Both the position numbers and the translations under genes were made by a program. This document shows, one piece after another, positions 23,442 through 35,997 of a stretch of 64,000 nucleotides of DNA (within the stretch, counting starts at the first letter, position 1; the number at the start of each line of letters is the position of its first letter). The notes under the pieces were generated by a model. It saw nothing but the letters and a program-made list of their open reading frames with translations, ran no database searches and was not told where the DNA came from. Source of the DNA: Ceriagrion tenellum (taxonomy: Eukaryota > Arthropoda > Insecta > Odonata > Coenagrionidae); NCBI GenBank assembly GCA_963169105.1, contig OY720637.1, forward strand, positions 31,739,925-31,803,924, in the 5' to 3' direction.

Positions 23442-24050
23442 TGTGGCTTGTAAAGCAAGTAAAATGATTGGGGTAGACAAGGTGAAAGCGTGAAAAAGAG
23501 ATTGGTAAAGACTTTTTACATGCTGTTCAGGGCTTTATGGTTTAGGAACTTGTACTACTGAGGAAAGAGAACTCACTGTCCTGTACTCACTGGGGACTTA
23601 CCAGACGTAGTTTTGGAGTAGTGTGGAGGGGAGGACGAGCAAAATGGTGATGATTAACATGGGGGGGAAAGAGGGAAGTCAGCAAGGTAATTTCGAGAAA
23701 GGCAAGAGAAAATGCTGAAACATGCAACACGGGACACTGGGCTGTTGACGAGAACGGTAGACGGCTATATGGGAAAGGAGTGAATTAAGGATACCGAGAA
23801 TGATACAGTTGGTTTAATTGGTTACTTGGGGCCGCGACCGGCAACTGAGGTCATTTGCACCATTGAGGATACGTGAGTAGGTTGTTGAAGAAAAAGGGCT
23901 GACAGCAAAATCGTGGAAGAGTGGAGAGAAACTCGGCGTCGGAGTTAGTTTGCTCTAAACGAGGCCAAAGGTACCACGAATTAAAGTCCTACCCTACGAA
24001 TTGAGTTCTACAATAGGAGTGTTCTCCACATAGACAAGGACAATGAAGCA
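20700..24050. other. No recognised gene; contains GA microsatellite
   Basis: Pyrimidine-rich sequence at 21180-21560 gives serine/leucine-rich frames without recognisable domains. Frames at 21574-22353 overlap on both strands. 23460-23880 contains purine-rich text that may be LINE debris, but I could not fix a frame. Confidence 0.4.
23361..23442. repeat. GA microsatellite with GATA interruption
   Basis: An imperfect (GA)n tract of about 80 bases, interrupted by GGGA units and a short GATAGATAGATA block around 23404-23416. Confidence 0.9.
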
Positions 24051-24054
24051 TTTT

Positions 24055-25785
24055 AATATTTAACCAGTAATTCACTCTTGCATTGCAATTCCATTGAAAA
24101 TCTTAGCCACTTCCGGAACCAAGAATGGAAGAATGGAAGCCAAAGAAGCCAAGGAAGAAATCAAGGTGGAAGCAACACCATAGCCATTATTTCAACCCTA
24201 TCTCAAGGAGGACAAAGACCAGATCCATACAATGTCCTTCGCATTATTTATAGCTATTGCTGACTTTGCATCATTATAAATATTGCACGAAGAAAACCTT
24301 CACGTGATCAAACCAGATAAAATTGAAACTTGAAGATCTTCAAGGGATTGAAGAATATTTTTGGCATTTCCGTTTTGTTTCATACCATTGTAAGAGAGTT
24401 TTAGCTGAAGTGTATATTTTTAATATTTCACAAGTAATTCAATTTGACGTATAAATTCCAATGATCATGAATCTCAGCCACTTCCAGAATTCATACTAGG
24501 ATTGGAAGACAGCATTCTAGCCACGATATCAGCCCTATCTCAAGAGAAGAATAGGGGATATGCAGAGTTTATGATTGAGTTACTGAGTTATACATTCCTC
24601 AAATTTTATCCCTTAATCATATAAATGCAAGACACATAGAAAGATTAATGATGGAGTACAGAATTAATTTAAATGAGCAAATATTATTGAGGGCTGAGAG
24701 TGGACTACGAACTGTCCTTGAACCTACCGATATGAATAGGTGGGACACCTTGAAAGTAAAATGTGTGTATGAGGAGCCGCAGCACGATTTAAAATCAATC
24801 CAGTAAAATCGTGAGTGAATAAATTCGAATACGGCGAATGCTGCGGCGAGTTTCAAAAGCACCCACAAATACACCCATAACGAGAAAGAAAACAAAATGG
24901 CGACGCCATACATCCGTTTATGTCAATGTTATGGCCGCAAAACCAACGAGAAAAGTCCAGCCGAGATATTTTTCGCATTTAATATTTTGACGGAGCCCCG
25001 AGTAGAGATCGGTCGCGAGCGATGAAAGGATCACTGACGAGATCAAGGATTTTTCCTTCTTGTTATTCTCGTAAGAGCGACTTCTCCCAGGATCGCCTTG
25101 GCAGCGGCCTTGGAAAATGGAGACGGCGAAACGACGCGGAACGAAGCCGAAATAGGAAGACGAGGAGCTTCGGACATCAAGGAAGAGCAAGGATGGCTCA
25201 AGGACTGTCTCCGGGCGAATACAGAAGAGACTTGGAGATAAATGGATGTATTTTCGTGCGGAAGCTTTTACACACCGTAAAAATACAAAATATCACGACC
25301 CAGGTTTCATTGCTTAAATATAATTGCTAAGCCATAAGTTTATGCATTATTGGAACAGGCAATAAATGTGATGAAAAAATTCGATAAAAGGATGCGTCAC
25401 ACATTCTACGAGGTATAAGCACCTAGATCAGAGAGTGTATTGCCTACTGGAATACATATACCTAGCCAATGTAATGATACGAGTCTAATATAAGTACAAG
25501 TGACTCATAATATGGAAAAAAGAGTGATTTCACACTAGAGGAAGACAAAGACAAGGGACATTCCATGTTCCCCCAATCATTTACAGCTATCATTAACTTT
25601 GTATCCTAATCCACATTGTATGAAGAAGAGCCTCACGTGAATGAACCTCGTGAAATTGGAACTTGAATGTTTCTAAGGCGTAAAAAAATATTTTTGATAT
25701 TTCCACTTTGTTTCACACCATCTTAGGAGAATTTAAGTTGAAGTGAATATTTTAAATATTTCATAAGTAACTTATAATTTGTGAT
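24055..25785. repeat. About 366-bp tandem repeat array, second unit interrupted
   Basis: Unit 1 runs about 24055-24420. Unit 2 starts at 24421 (TTAATATTTCACAAGTAATT) and follows unit 1 up to about 24553 (CCCTATCTCAAGAGAAG). The rest of unit 2 (GAAGACAAAGACAAGG onward) appears only at 25536-25754, followed by the beginning of unit 3 (TTTAAATATTTCATAAGTAA). Shared words include CACTTCCNGAA, GAATATTTTTG(G/A)(C/T)ATTTCC and TTGTTTCA(T/C)ACCAT. About 980 bp (24554-25535) therefore sits within unit 2. No coding conservation was noticed. Confidence 0.7.
24554..25535. other. About 980-bp segment interrupting the tandem array
   Basis: Bracketed by similar short sequences (AGAGAAGAATA on the left, AGAGGAAGACA on the right) that could be a diverged target duplication. 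24990-25230 is markedly more GC/CpG-rich than its surroundings. I see no terminal inverted repeats and no recognisable transposase or reverse transcriptase; the frames at 24617-24913 and 24918-25330 are unassigned. It may be an unknown mobile element or original sequence between two array blocks. Confidence 0.4.
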
Positions 25786-25799
25786 ACCTAGCAACACAT

Positions 25800-27430
25800 T
25801 AGAGTATGAAACTGTTGAAGCACATTTTGCAAACATCATCGTTCATTCTCTTCATTTTTCGTGTTTTTTCTCGCGTTTTGTCTTTGATCTGAATCTGACC
25901 CGACATCTTCGACCGCAAAAGAGTGTCTGAGAAACTGCAGCCATCTATTTATTCACAAACATGAGAAAATTCCTCAGAGATAGAGAGATTCAGCGATCTT
26001 GATCACTGTCGACTGAAATTTGTGCTGGCCGTTCTCGATAAAGAGATGCATAAATCTAGCATGTTAGTAGCGGGACAAAATTTCGACGCTCTTCTCTTGC
26101 AGTCTTTGAAACGAGAACCTAAAAAGAAATAACGAAGGAAGTAGTGGATGTGATATGAAGGGTGCGCTATTAGACACACATAAAGATAATACTGAGTTGT
26201 CCCGAGAGTAAAAATAAAAATAACAAGACTTAAGATATCGTAAAGTAGTCTTCAAACGAGAATCTTGTGCTGCAGAAGGAATTGATATTGCCATTTCCAC
26301 TTCAGGTATACAGATAATTTACCAGTGACTTTGATCGGTATGCCACTCCTTTACGGCTTCAGCTAAATCATTACGGCGTAAATCAAAAGCCTTCATCCTA
26401 TAATGAGAGAGACACCGAACAAGATGCGCTAAGTAAACTGGATAAAAGCTCCCTATTGTTTTAAGGTGTGAATAGATGGCGTCTCGCCACAAATAAAACC
26501 GTTCTTTTAAGTCCGTTCTTTTATTATCCATCCAACCATACCATACAGGATTTTTGACCAGTGAAATGCCGTTTCTCATGTACAGAAATTGAGTGTCACA
26601 TGCATTCAGATGAATTTTCACGGTACTGCCAGAGTGCTTCCGCTAACAACTCTGTTTTTGGCGTAATCACTGCATACCTCATGCATTCAACACGGCCAAC
26701 TGCGGATATCATTTACCTTAATATTTCTCAATACTATTGAACCGTATGACTCCAAATATGCAGACTTTCAATCTATGATGTGCCCTCAAGACAAACGATA
26801 CACAGATAAGCGGCATTTGCTCGCAATTTCAGTACTCATACCAATTTAGAAAAAAATGATCATGTTTAACCGATGTTTCGTGACTCACGCTCAACTCTAC
26901 ACTCATTAGCAGTGCACACGAAATAGTGAAGTACTCTTAGTAAAGGCATAAAAAGTGTTGGTGGAGAGTTTGGTTTTAAAATATTAAGCTCCGAGTGTTT
27001 TCTGAATACGGGAGGATAATGAATAAGAAGCTATTACGAAGACGATTTAGCGTAGGATGGAGAGTGAGATGGGCGAATGAGGTATCCAGCCAAGAGGAGT
27101 TTTGGAAGAGATACTATATTCAAAATGAGTGAGAACTTGGATTGTTAACTCCTTACGAGCTGCTTTAAATCAGACTAAAGAATTGGGAAATTCTGGGATA
27201 TTATATAACGGCATGTTCGTAAGTGATATTGAATTTGTATTCTCAATAAGTGATCAGAAAAATAATTAAATTCAATCGAACTTAAAAAATGACTCGAATC
27301 ACGAAATACTTTGATACTTATTTCTACATATTTTCTTATATTATTTTAGCAATTAATAGGAATTGCAGCCACGCTAGTAGCAAAGAATAATATTTGGAAA
27401 ATAGTTCACAAATATCATGAAAGTGAAGCT
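25800..27430. other. No recognised gene
   Basis: AT-rich. A 100-codon minus-strand frame at 26319-26621 has ordinary composition but no recognised motif. Nothing was assigned. Confidence 0.4.
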
Positions 27431-27439
27431 GGTCATATG

Positions 27440-27830
27440 AGTAGGAGGGCACGAATTGAAGCATGGACCATTTGAAAAGCTGACTGGAAAAGACTGGAAG
27501 CCTTCAAAACCTGGTGCTGGAAGAGGATGCTGAAGATAAAATGGACTGACAAAATAAGAAATTACGAAGTTTACAGACTAGTAGAAGAAAAAAAGACGAT
27601 ACGGAACACGGTAGAGAAAAGAAAGAGCAAGATGGATTGAACACACCCTGAGACACAATGGAAGTGTGAAGAACATAATCGAAGGCAAAATAGAGGAAAT
27701 AAGAAATAAGTTCATGGACCAAATAAAGAGGAAATAACATAGGAAGAAATACCAAGAGGTTAGGGAACTAGCATTAAATAGGGAAGGGTGGAAGGCTGCA
27801 GTCAACCAATCTTAGGATTGAACAACCAAT
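27440..27830 (+). mobile_element. RTE-like LINE 3' fragment
   Basis: Third copy of the family at 3020-3757 and 16985-17690. It contains CCTGGTGCTGGAAGAGGATG and the tail GGAAGGCTGCAGTCAACCAA, encoding in one frame AFKTWCWKRMLKIKWTDKIR. A deletion relative to the 17-kb copy falls near 27690-27700. The 3' end is followed by an AATGAATGAAC-like simple sequence. No catalytic part remains. Confidence 0.75.
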
Positions 27831-27839
27831 GAATGAACA

Positions 27840-30800
27840 TAAATAAATTAAAAATAAATTCTTTTAACATGAAACGACGGGAAAGTGCTTTAATCCTGGG
27901 AGCCGGAGATTTCAAACTCCCGGTCCAACTCCAGAAGCCTCACGGATAATTCGGGAGGGATGGCAACCAAAGTGACAACTGGGCAAGAGAAGATGTGGAG
28001 AGGGAGGGGAAAGATGGAGAGCTGGCCCATGGGGCGGAGATGTTAGGAGTGGGGCCCGCTTGATAATTTTGGCGAAATGCGAAGCGGCAGGTGCGGGGGA
28101 GGCGGGGTCCCGAAGGAAGGTGGGCAGAGATGTGCGTCCGCGGCCAGTGCGTGGACTGGGAAGGGATGTTGTAGAACACGAGTGGAAGGAGACGGAGAGG
28201 AGAGAGAGCGCAGGGATGGCACGAAGATTGCCAAAATAAAGCCTTCGCACGTGAGAATGCGAGAAATGGCCGCGGACGGACATCTGGAACCCACTTAATT
28301 ATTCCGACGGCACGAGACGGTGGAACGAGATGAATGTGGCTATGGACGCACTTATGACGAAGTAAATCAACAGAACGGGAGAGGGAAGGAAAATCTTTGC
28401 GGCTCTGCCGGTGAAATGTTTCTCAAAACAATCTAATAATGTAGAAATAAAACGTGGCGTTCCTTCTGGAGCTCGACGCACAACGCGAGAGATACCCGGG
28501 AAATTCATCTCATCGACAACATTAATCAATTAGTAGTCTTGGACGAAAATAGAAGGTTAATGAAGAAAAAACAATGATAAAGATTGAACATACCACGTGA
28601 ACTCCAGAGGAACAGGCTGGAAAGCCTAATATGAATAAAGGAGAATAAATACTTGGGTGAAAGTGACCATGGCTTTACTAACAATTGCGAGAGCTGCCAC
28701 GTATTGATTTCATGACCAATGATGGTTATGTACGGCTTGAAAGGGGGCATGTGCAGCCTCCGTATGATTAATTTACAGGGATTTCACCCAATCGTCACCA
28801 TAAATGCCTCTTTGGTCAGTTCCTGGTGGTAAAATGTACGTGTGACGTGATAAAAAATATGAGATATAAAGTGCTTAATAACTTGTTCTCCTACAAAATT
28901 ACTGGTCGTATTTAATTAATGGTAGCAAAAGGATCACAGCAGATGTTTGGCACATATTGCTGTAGAGCCAACATAATTTGGTTGAATTCAGGTTGAATTA
29001 TGTTAGAGAGTAGTTTTCCTGTTTCTATTCCACTTATGTACGATTTTCCTTACGGAATTATCTCCTAAATTAGCATACGTATAAACACAACGAAAAAGGA
29101 ATACTGTGGTAATTGATGTATAATATTAAGTGTATCTTTTAAAAGTAGTGTTGCATATAACTCAAAAATTTTCCCTGTTCATTTATCGCAAAAAGAGTAT
29201 CGGTACTAAGCTTATAGGTTACCAGCATTTACATACAATTTCCACATATTAGCTAACGTAGCTTTGTGATGACTTTAGCTTCTTTCTCTAATTGTTGCAT
29301 GGTCCACTCATTTTATTTTCATTGAAATTCAAGTAAAAACAAAATAATGAAATGAAAGATATCTAGGTCTCACATTGATTGGATTGTCTAAAGATTTATT
29401 TCAGCATCCATTTTCGGAAGCATACAACCACTCTCCAATTTAATACGAAAGTACATAGAGGACTCAAGGTTTCAACTTAAATCGCGAATTTATTGGTACC
29501 AGACTAATTTTTTCACGTGCGCTCCAACCTATGAAAGACTTTTGCGTCATGTGATTCACTCACCCCATAGAATACGTTCTCCCCAGTTTCAAGAGGGATG
29601 AGATAAAAAGATATTCTCTCATTTTCTTGAAAAACCAGCGGAGTCACGACGCTAAAAATGCCCACGATTACCGCTCCAGGCGCTCTCAAGAGCACACTTC
29701 GAGGCGGAGGCGTCTCTGGAGCCTTAGAGTACTGGCGACGGGTTGCCGGAGGAGACATTCCCGAATCTTCGTCTCCCTTGAGCCTCCCCTTCGCGCTCGC
29801 TTGTAAGGGGTGCGTGTCGAAACGTGCGCATGCAATGTTGGGAACGCCCATTTACCACGGCATTGGCTTAGGCGGTAGCGAGATATCTTCAGTGATTATA
29901 TTCAAATTTAATGAATGGTAATAAAATTAGGTTTGGATGAACATAATAGTACTTCTACTGGTAAAATGCGCTGACGAAGGCTTGAATTCATGAAATGGCT
30001 CCATAATGAAGAATTAGTACATTCCCCACTGTTTTATTCTAAAAGGACTCGACGAAATTTACGAAAAAACCTATTTAAATTTACCACTCAAACTAGAGCT
30101 TACTTTTTTAGAAACTGCGAAAAAAATGTTTTTTTTTAATATTTACCATCAGGATACTAATTCATACACTTATTTTCATGAAAGATATACACAAAATTTG
30201 ATAGTCTACGAGCATCTTGTGCGTTTCTCTTAAGTTACGCCTCATCACTTCTGGGTCATCTTTTAAATTTTTCACGTAGGTCTATGATGGGAAAATAATA
30301 TAGCAAAACGTTGTTGAGCATTGCCATGAAAAAAAGATTAAGACAAAATAATAAGTGAAAATCAGCAATAATGAAGTCCTGTTATAATTTGTAGAAGATA
30401 TTCACGGAAAAACTTTCCAAAATAAATGGAAAGAAAAGGAATCTGAAAACGAGAGGATAACATCCTCTGCACAAAAATAAAGAACGGAAGCTGATCTAGT
30501 GATCATGCGTGAAATTAATCAGTAGGATGAAGTGTAGCGAGGCATAAGTAAATTTGATGTCTCTAGACCTACGTGCAATTCCTCCAATGCGCGAAAGAGA
30601 TAAAATAATTCTTCAAAATGGGATTAGTTTTTCCCTCAGCTATACTGACAAACATAAACTCATAAATCCGCTGGAAACGTTATGGAAAGAAGATATTTGA
30701 CAGTACGACATAATTCACAGAAAAAATGCTACAAATGGATACTTTACGCCTTCACCAAAATGGATGGAAGTTACGATACGTTATGTCAAATGAATTTCCC

Positions 30801-31020
30801 GAGGTGGATTTTAGAAACTGGATATTAAAAATTAAAGGAACATATATGATCTGAATGCTGAATGTGAATGAAAAACCATTCAAATATAGTACAATAACTA
30901 TGACTTCTTTATTAGATAAGATAAAAGTGTTCATGCAGGTGCCAATGGAAGAAAATATGGAATACTTACGCATAAATTTACATACTCATTGTCAATACCA
31001 TACCTGCTAACAAGATTTCA
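27840..31020. other. No recognised gene
   Basis: 27950-28290 is GC-rich, CpG-containing and purine-asymmetric, with overlapping frames on both strands. 29500-29900 is locally GC-richer with frames on both strands. The rest is AT-rich. Nothing was assigned. Confidence 0.4.
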
Positions 31021-31029
31021 TCCTGATGC

Positions 31030-31290
31030 TTGGTTTAACGTACTGAATCTCACCTGTCCCTTCGAAGGAATCATTTTCCTCCCTCTTCTTCCCTGATTAC
31101 CCGTCATCATCCCCTCTGTTACGTACGTCAGCATCCCTTCGACCCTAATTATCCATTCCAACCACCTACTCTGTCTTCTCATAATCCGTTCTAGCAGCCT
31201 CCTCTCCTTACCCTCCCCATGCCAAGTGCTTTCGTGTTCGTCTTCCTTTCCACCCATCACACCTCCTCTAAACTCCGGCACACCCACATC
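31030..31290 (-). mobile_element. LINE C-terminal fragment
   Basis: The minus-strand frame reads GKERRLLERIMRRQSRWLEW, then IIRVEGMLTYVTEGMMTG and GRRGRKM. The order 'RRQ.RWLGH..RGEGML..V.EG...GRRGR' is typical of the protein tail of several insect LINEs. No upstream catalytic part is present. The relation to 20440-20690 is plausible but not demonstrated. Confidence 0.6.
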
Positions 31291-31294
31291 TCAA

Positions 31295-32910
31295 ACGCCT
31301 AGAATAAGCTGCAGTGATAACGTGTACACGTATAAACCCAAGATTCCAAGTAGCTGAATACGAGTAAACTATCCGATACGTAGCACCTGACCTCGGGCAA
31401 ACTAAATGTTATTTTTCCCCGTCGGAAGGAAAATTCTGAGCCCGAGCAGATGGCGACGAAGCGGGCCCGAGTCAAATTTCGGAAACTCGTGCCAAAGTGG
31501 ATTATGAATGCCAGCCTCGCAACCGGAGACGTAATTGGAACGATGTTGACGCCCTTTTAGAATATGAAACACACGTCCGCGCTAAACGCGCTTGCCAACA
31601 CGAGGCGGCGTTCACTGTATCGCGTGAAAGGAACGGAACAGGAACAACGAAACTTCTTGGATATAAATATAGCCGACGGTAAACGTTCTCGCGGATGAAT
31701 TTTGTAATCTCTCTCCAGCTTCCTTCGTCCTAGTGTCCAATCTCGAGCTCGCAACTCCTGCTGATTTCCGACAGCTTGTAAAACCGTGTATAAACTGAAT
31801 GGTAACAAGAAACCATCTACTTTTTATTAGAGTTGACATGTTCTGGGTCTGAGTTAAAAACCTTAGACACTGAATTTGACGCTCGATTTCTGGCTGAGTC
31901 GATGAAATATAAAAAAAATTAAAATATTTTCTGCAATTTAAAATTGTAATCACTGAAGTTGAATGACATACCTTTGAATCATTTTTTTATACTTGCAGCA
32001 TATTTTGCGTGACAAACAGAGACGTACGTATTGGGCATAAATCGGGGACTCACAAGCCATTGACATGAATCACAAACAGCAATTCTTTCATAAAAATGGT
32101 AGATTTTTAGATGCCCCTGCCCACAATTTACGAAATGATGTGCATTTGTTCCAGTTTAATTCATAAAATCATGAGTTCTCATCAATAAAACATAATACAT
32201 CCGAGATTCCTATAATTTTCCTTCCTATCTCACATTTTCCCAATGTACACCTCTCAACCACCATCTTCAGCATGTCGTTACCCCCACAGCTAATACTCCT
32301 AGCTCCTCATAATTTCTGCTGTCAGTTTTAATTAAAGCAACACTTTTGATCAAAGCTGCAAAAGTTTTGTTTCATATATGCATGTTTCATCAAATTCCAT
32401 TTAGCTATGCCCTAAACTGCGGATGCCTTCCATTAGATTCCGTTTTTTCTGCCACCATTTCTAGATTCATTTGTTCTTCTCTACACTCAACTATTTTTTT
32501 TCAACCTCTCTACACAAAGGACTAATATTCGACGGAACAACGAAACAATTATTTTTTTGGACTTTTTAAACTGAGATTCCATGCCACTCACACAGCTTGG
32601 AAGAACTGGTATTCATGACTATTCCGAAATAAATTCGCCAACCAGGGAAAGTTACCAACTATACAGCATAATGAATCTGAATTGGCACGATTCATTTTGA
32701 TAAAAACTGTACCTATTTACGAGTGGCCTAGTCATGTGATCGCGGCAAACGATTTGCGCTCTTAGAAGCCCTGAGTACAGGATTTTTCAACTTTACTTGA
32801 TGCAACTTTTGTAATATTATTCCCAAATATATCATTATTCTTTTATAAATATTTACTAATGAACAACGACAACTGACTAACTAAAACACCCATACCCTAA
32901 GTTGTGATAA
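31295..32910. other. No recognised gene
   Basis: 31400-31680 is GC-richer. 32200-32560 is pyrimidine-rich. Nothing was assigned. Confidence 0.4.
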
Positions 32911-32916
32911 TTCAAC

Positions 32917-32988
32917 CCAGGCGGTATTCGAACCAGCTTCGCTCGATTTAGCACGCTTGGGCTTTACCCCGTCGCCACTGGGACCGGC
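32917..32988 (-). repeat. tRNA-derived SINE-like relic
   Basis: In reverse complement: an A-box-like AGTGGCGACGGGG (rc of 32967-32979), then about 33 bases on a B-box-like GGTTCGAATAC (rc of 32923-32933) within CTGGTTCGAATACCGCCTGG. Spacing fits an internal RNA polymerase III promoter. The body downstream of the B box was not recognised. Confidence 0.45.
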
Positions 32989-32999
32989 GTTTCTCAAAA

Positions 33000-34970
33000 C
33001 GAAAATATTTTGTCGAGTCAACTGATTGAATTTTAAACTGCTTTCCCAATAAGATAGACTGAAGAAAAATTCCAGCCTAAATGGGTTAAATATAAACTCA
33101 TTCAATATATAGTACCTCTAGTAATAGTTAACAAAAAAATGGTGTAAATTCTTTCGGCTTACCTACCGCTGAAATAGGATTTTTATGGAGTGATGGCATG
33201 GATGGATGGGATGGATGGAGGGTTGGGAGGGGTATAAGACGGAGAGCGAGGGGATGAAGGGGGAAGTTGTAAACAAGGAGAAAGGGGGAGGCAGTTGGCG
33301 CCGCGACCGCCAACACATCCGCGAGCTGCAGCCAGCGCATCCACTGCATTCCTCCCCTCTCGCGACCACGGAGTTATTTTCTGAGCATCGGGTAAGGACA
33401 GGACACTCACCTGCAAGAGAAAGGCAGAGAGACAGTGAAAAGTGAGCCGTGAAAACTATTTTCTGCGGTAATTTGCGAGAAATTTGCACAAGAGGCGAAC
33501 ACGCAAAAGTTTACAGCAATAGAGCCATGAGATGACGCAATGACTCGTTTGTAATATATGTAAAATGCCGGTGATGTCGCGAGATTACATCAATCTACTG
33601 GGCTGCGCAAGTGATCGCATCGCAATGCGAAAGATTGGACGGCCCGATCACTTCAGGTCACTTATTAGGCCACCATGATTGAACTAACTTCCATGCGAAA
33701 AAAGCGGGTTAATTCATGCAATGAGATATACGATGGAATACATTGCAATTTGAAGTAATATAATGCATTGCGATACGTGAAGAAATGCGCAACGGCCAAG
33801 GATTGCAATATGTGCAATATGTTCCAATTTATACAGCTTCAAATCATTTATAATTGTTCCATTTCATTTATTAAAAAATGTCAATAAGTTTATAATGTTG
33901 TAATTATTAATGATGGGGAAGTATATCTCGTACTTGTAAGTTATACGTTCACACATACGATCGTTACAACATTGGATTGCACTGCTGATTTATTTTATAT
34001 TGTATCTTATTTTGTTCATTCGATTCCAGTTATTTGAACTGTATACATACGGAGTCATGAGTATAAAGTGCATAATATTACTTTTTATCACCCGGAAATA
34101 CCAGCCAAATTGTATCGTGAAAGTATAATATTTATAAGTTGTACAATTCGAAGTCACTCAAAGATCCGATGGAAATACCTACACATCATTTGTATTGCGA
34201 GATAATTCCATGTAGACAATAACTCGATGCAAAGGCATGCTTAAGAGGAAATGCAATTATATTATGCGATGCAGATTATATATCGCAATGCGATATTGAT
34301 TCCAGACATCGCACAGCTCAAAAGCGAAGCCCATCGGACATTCCATACCAACATAAGCATAACCAATTTTTTCTGCGGGGTCGACGACCGAATGCCTTAA
34401 CATCCAAGTCTTTGGCAATTGCAAAGGGAGCTGGCTATTTCGAAACACGAAAGAGACCGGAGAAGGCGTCGTTATGCCAGGAGAGACGATAGGGACCGAT
34501 GGACTTCGTGGACAGCGTGGGCTAACGGAACCTGGCGGGAAGTGAGCACGCGGTCGCCGAGCCGGGGGAAGAATTGGCGGCTTCGAAACAGTCTTGCGCA
34601 AGAAATTTCTCTCAAAACGAAACCGTCCTCGCGGCTCGCGGAAGTTGGTTGGCTTCACTAAGGGATACACTCGTAGCTCGTAAGTATCGTGACGGAGTAG
34701 GCATTAGACTGGACAACTTACAACGATTTTCCGTATGAATCGAGAAAAATAGAGCGCTTTTCAGCAAATGAATTTTTGAGGATCTAAGATAAATGGTAAA
34801 GGTGAGGATTTAAACTTATCTGAAAATATAGGGCGAGTTGTATAGGGCAATTAGCTAAGGCTTTTGCAATGCTTATTTCGCACTTATTCGATATACCTCT
34901 CTGAAATTAGAAAAAGAATTACAGAGATAAATTAATAGGTCGAAGAATATTCCATACACCCTACCAATTC
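33000..34970. other. No recognised gene; dense ATTGCA/CGCAAT words
   Basis: 33180-33450 is purine-rich and then CpG-rich. 33610-34300 contains an unusual density of GCAAT/ATTGC and ATGCGA words, such as CGCAATGCGA at 33621 and 34283 and TTGCAATATGTGCAATATG at 33804. Frames at 34257-34670 overlap on opposite strands and are unassigned. Confidence 0.4.
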
Positions 34971-34971
34971 T

Positions 34972-35215
34972 TTAACCCTTTGAGAGTGCGGCCTGATGTG
35001 ATATCACGTCATGTTTTTTCACGTTGGTGCTGATGACGTGATATCGCGTCATGGGTACCGTGAGTGTTCCAGCTTTCATTAGGGGGCCTAGTGAAATTTC
35101 CCTAGTGAAAGCTGGAACACTCCCGGCACCCTTGACGTGATATCACGTCAACAGCACCAGCGAAAAAGACAACTATGACGTGTTATCACGTCATACACCG
35201 CACCCAAAGGGTTAA
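34972..35215. mobile_element. Palindromic piggyBac-type MITE (TTAA target)
   Basis: TTAA occurs at 34972-34975 and 35212-35215. The 236-bp body starts CCCTTTGAGAGTGCGG and ends CCGCACCCAAAGGG, fitting piggyBac-type ends (TTAA target duplication, CCC-starting termini). The two halves are near-complete inverted repeats of roughly 110 bp meeting near 35094. TGACGTGATATCACGTCA or a one- or two-base variant occurs four times (34994, 35034, 35133, 35176), twice per arm. Each is nearly self-complementary and contains TGACG/CGTCA half-sites. There is no coding capacity. Mobilisation would need a piggyBac-like transposase in trans; none is visible in this window. Confidence 0.85.
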
Positions 35216-35950
35216 AAACCCCTGAATAAGTTAGTTTCAATTTATCAGAACAAATTTGATTATTTTTGGAACTAGATCCCCTAATTAATCCAATATCGAT
35301 GGAAACCTTGAGGTAAATCACAGTGACGGAGTTAATACTTTTAGTAGTTTAAGCAGACCTTAGAGGTCTATTTCAATTTAACAGCAGCGGAGCAACATGC
35401 GCTTGGAAATATTAAGAAGGATATGATTTGATCTAGAAAGCTGAGATTGCTTAACAGTCGGTTTTGGAGAAAATAGCCATTAAAATCAGTAGAAAACCAC
35501 AGAAACAATTCATACATGTTTTGGAGTGGGGGCGCTAAAAAATTCCACCGAATGAAATATTCCCTGGGCTCGTAGTGATTTATCTTGGCCTTTTGGTAAA
35601 CACCTCGCAAAGGGACTTATTTACTTCATTCAAAGAACCGTTTACAAATACTCAAAGGGTAAAGGTAAGAAAACTTCTCAAAATTAAGTCAGATTCTTAT
35701 TAAAACAGAAAGACTTGTTCGCGATTACGATATATTATAATCACTTGTTCTGTACGCAGAACTTTTCACTACATGAGAGAAATATCTTCAAAAAGGCCAA
35801 TGCACAAGATAGTTTCATCAATACCTGTCATCCACATGTATTTAAACGAAAATACGGCATTTCAATAATAGTAAAATAAAATTTATTGATGCAAAAATGA
35901 TAACTTATAAAAATACTCATAAACGACATATCATTAATCTGAGTGCACAT
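35216..35950. other. No recognised gene
   Basis: AT-rich, no repeats or motifs recognised. The 80-codon minus-strand frame at 35368-35610 is unassigned. Confidence 0.4.
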
Positions 35951-35997
35951 AGACGACCATAGATTATCAATTCCTTAATATAAAACAAATTACTCAG

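Noticed and set aside
27912..28298. Overlapping minus-strand frames up to 123 codons
   Set aside because: Three phases are open over the same bases in GC-rich, asymmetric DNA; no recognisable protein.
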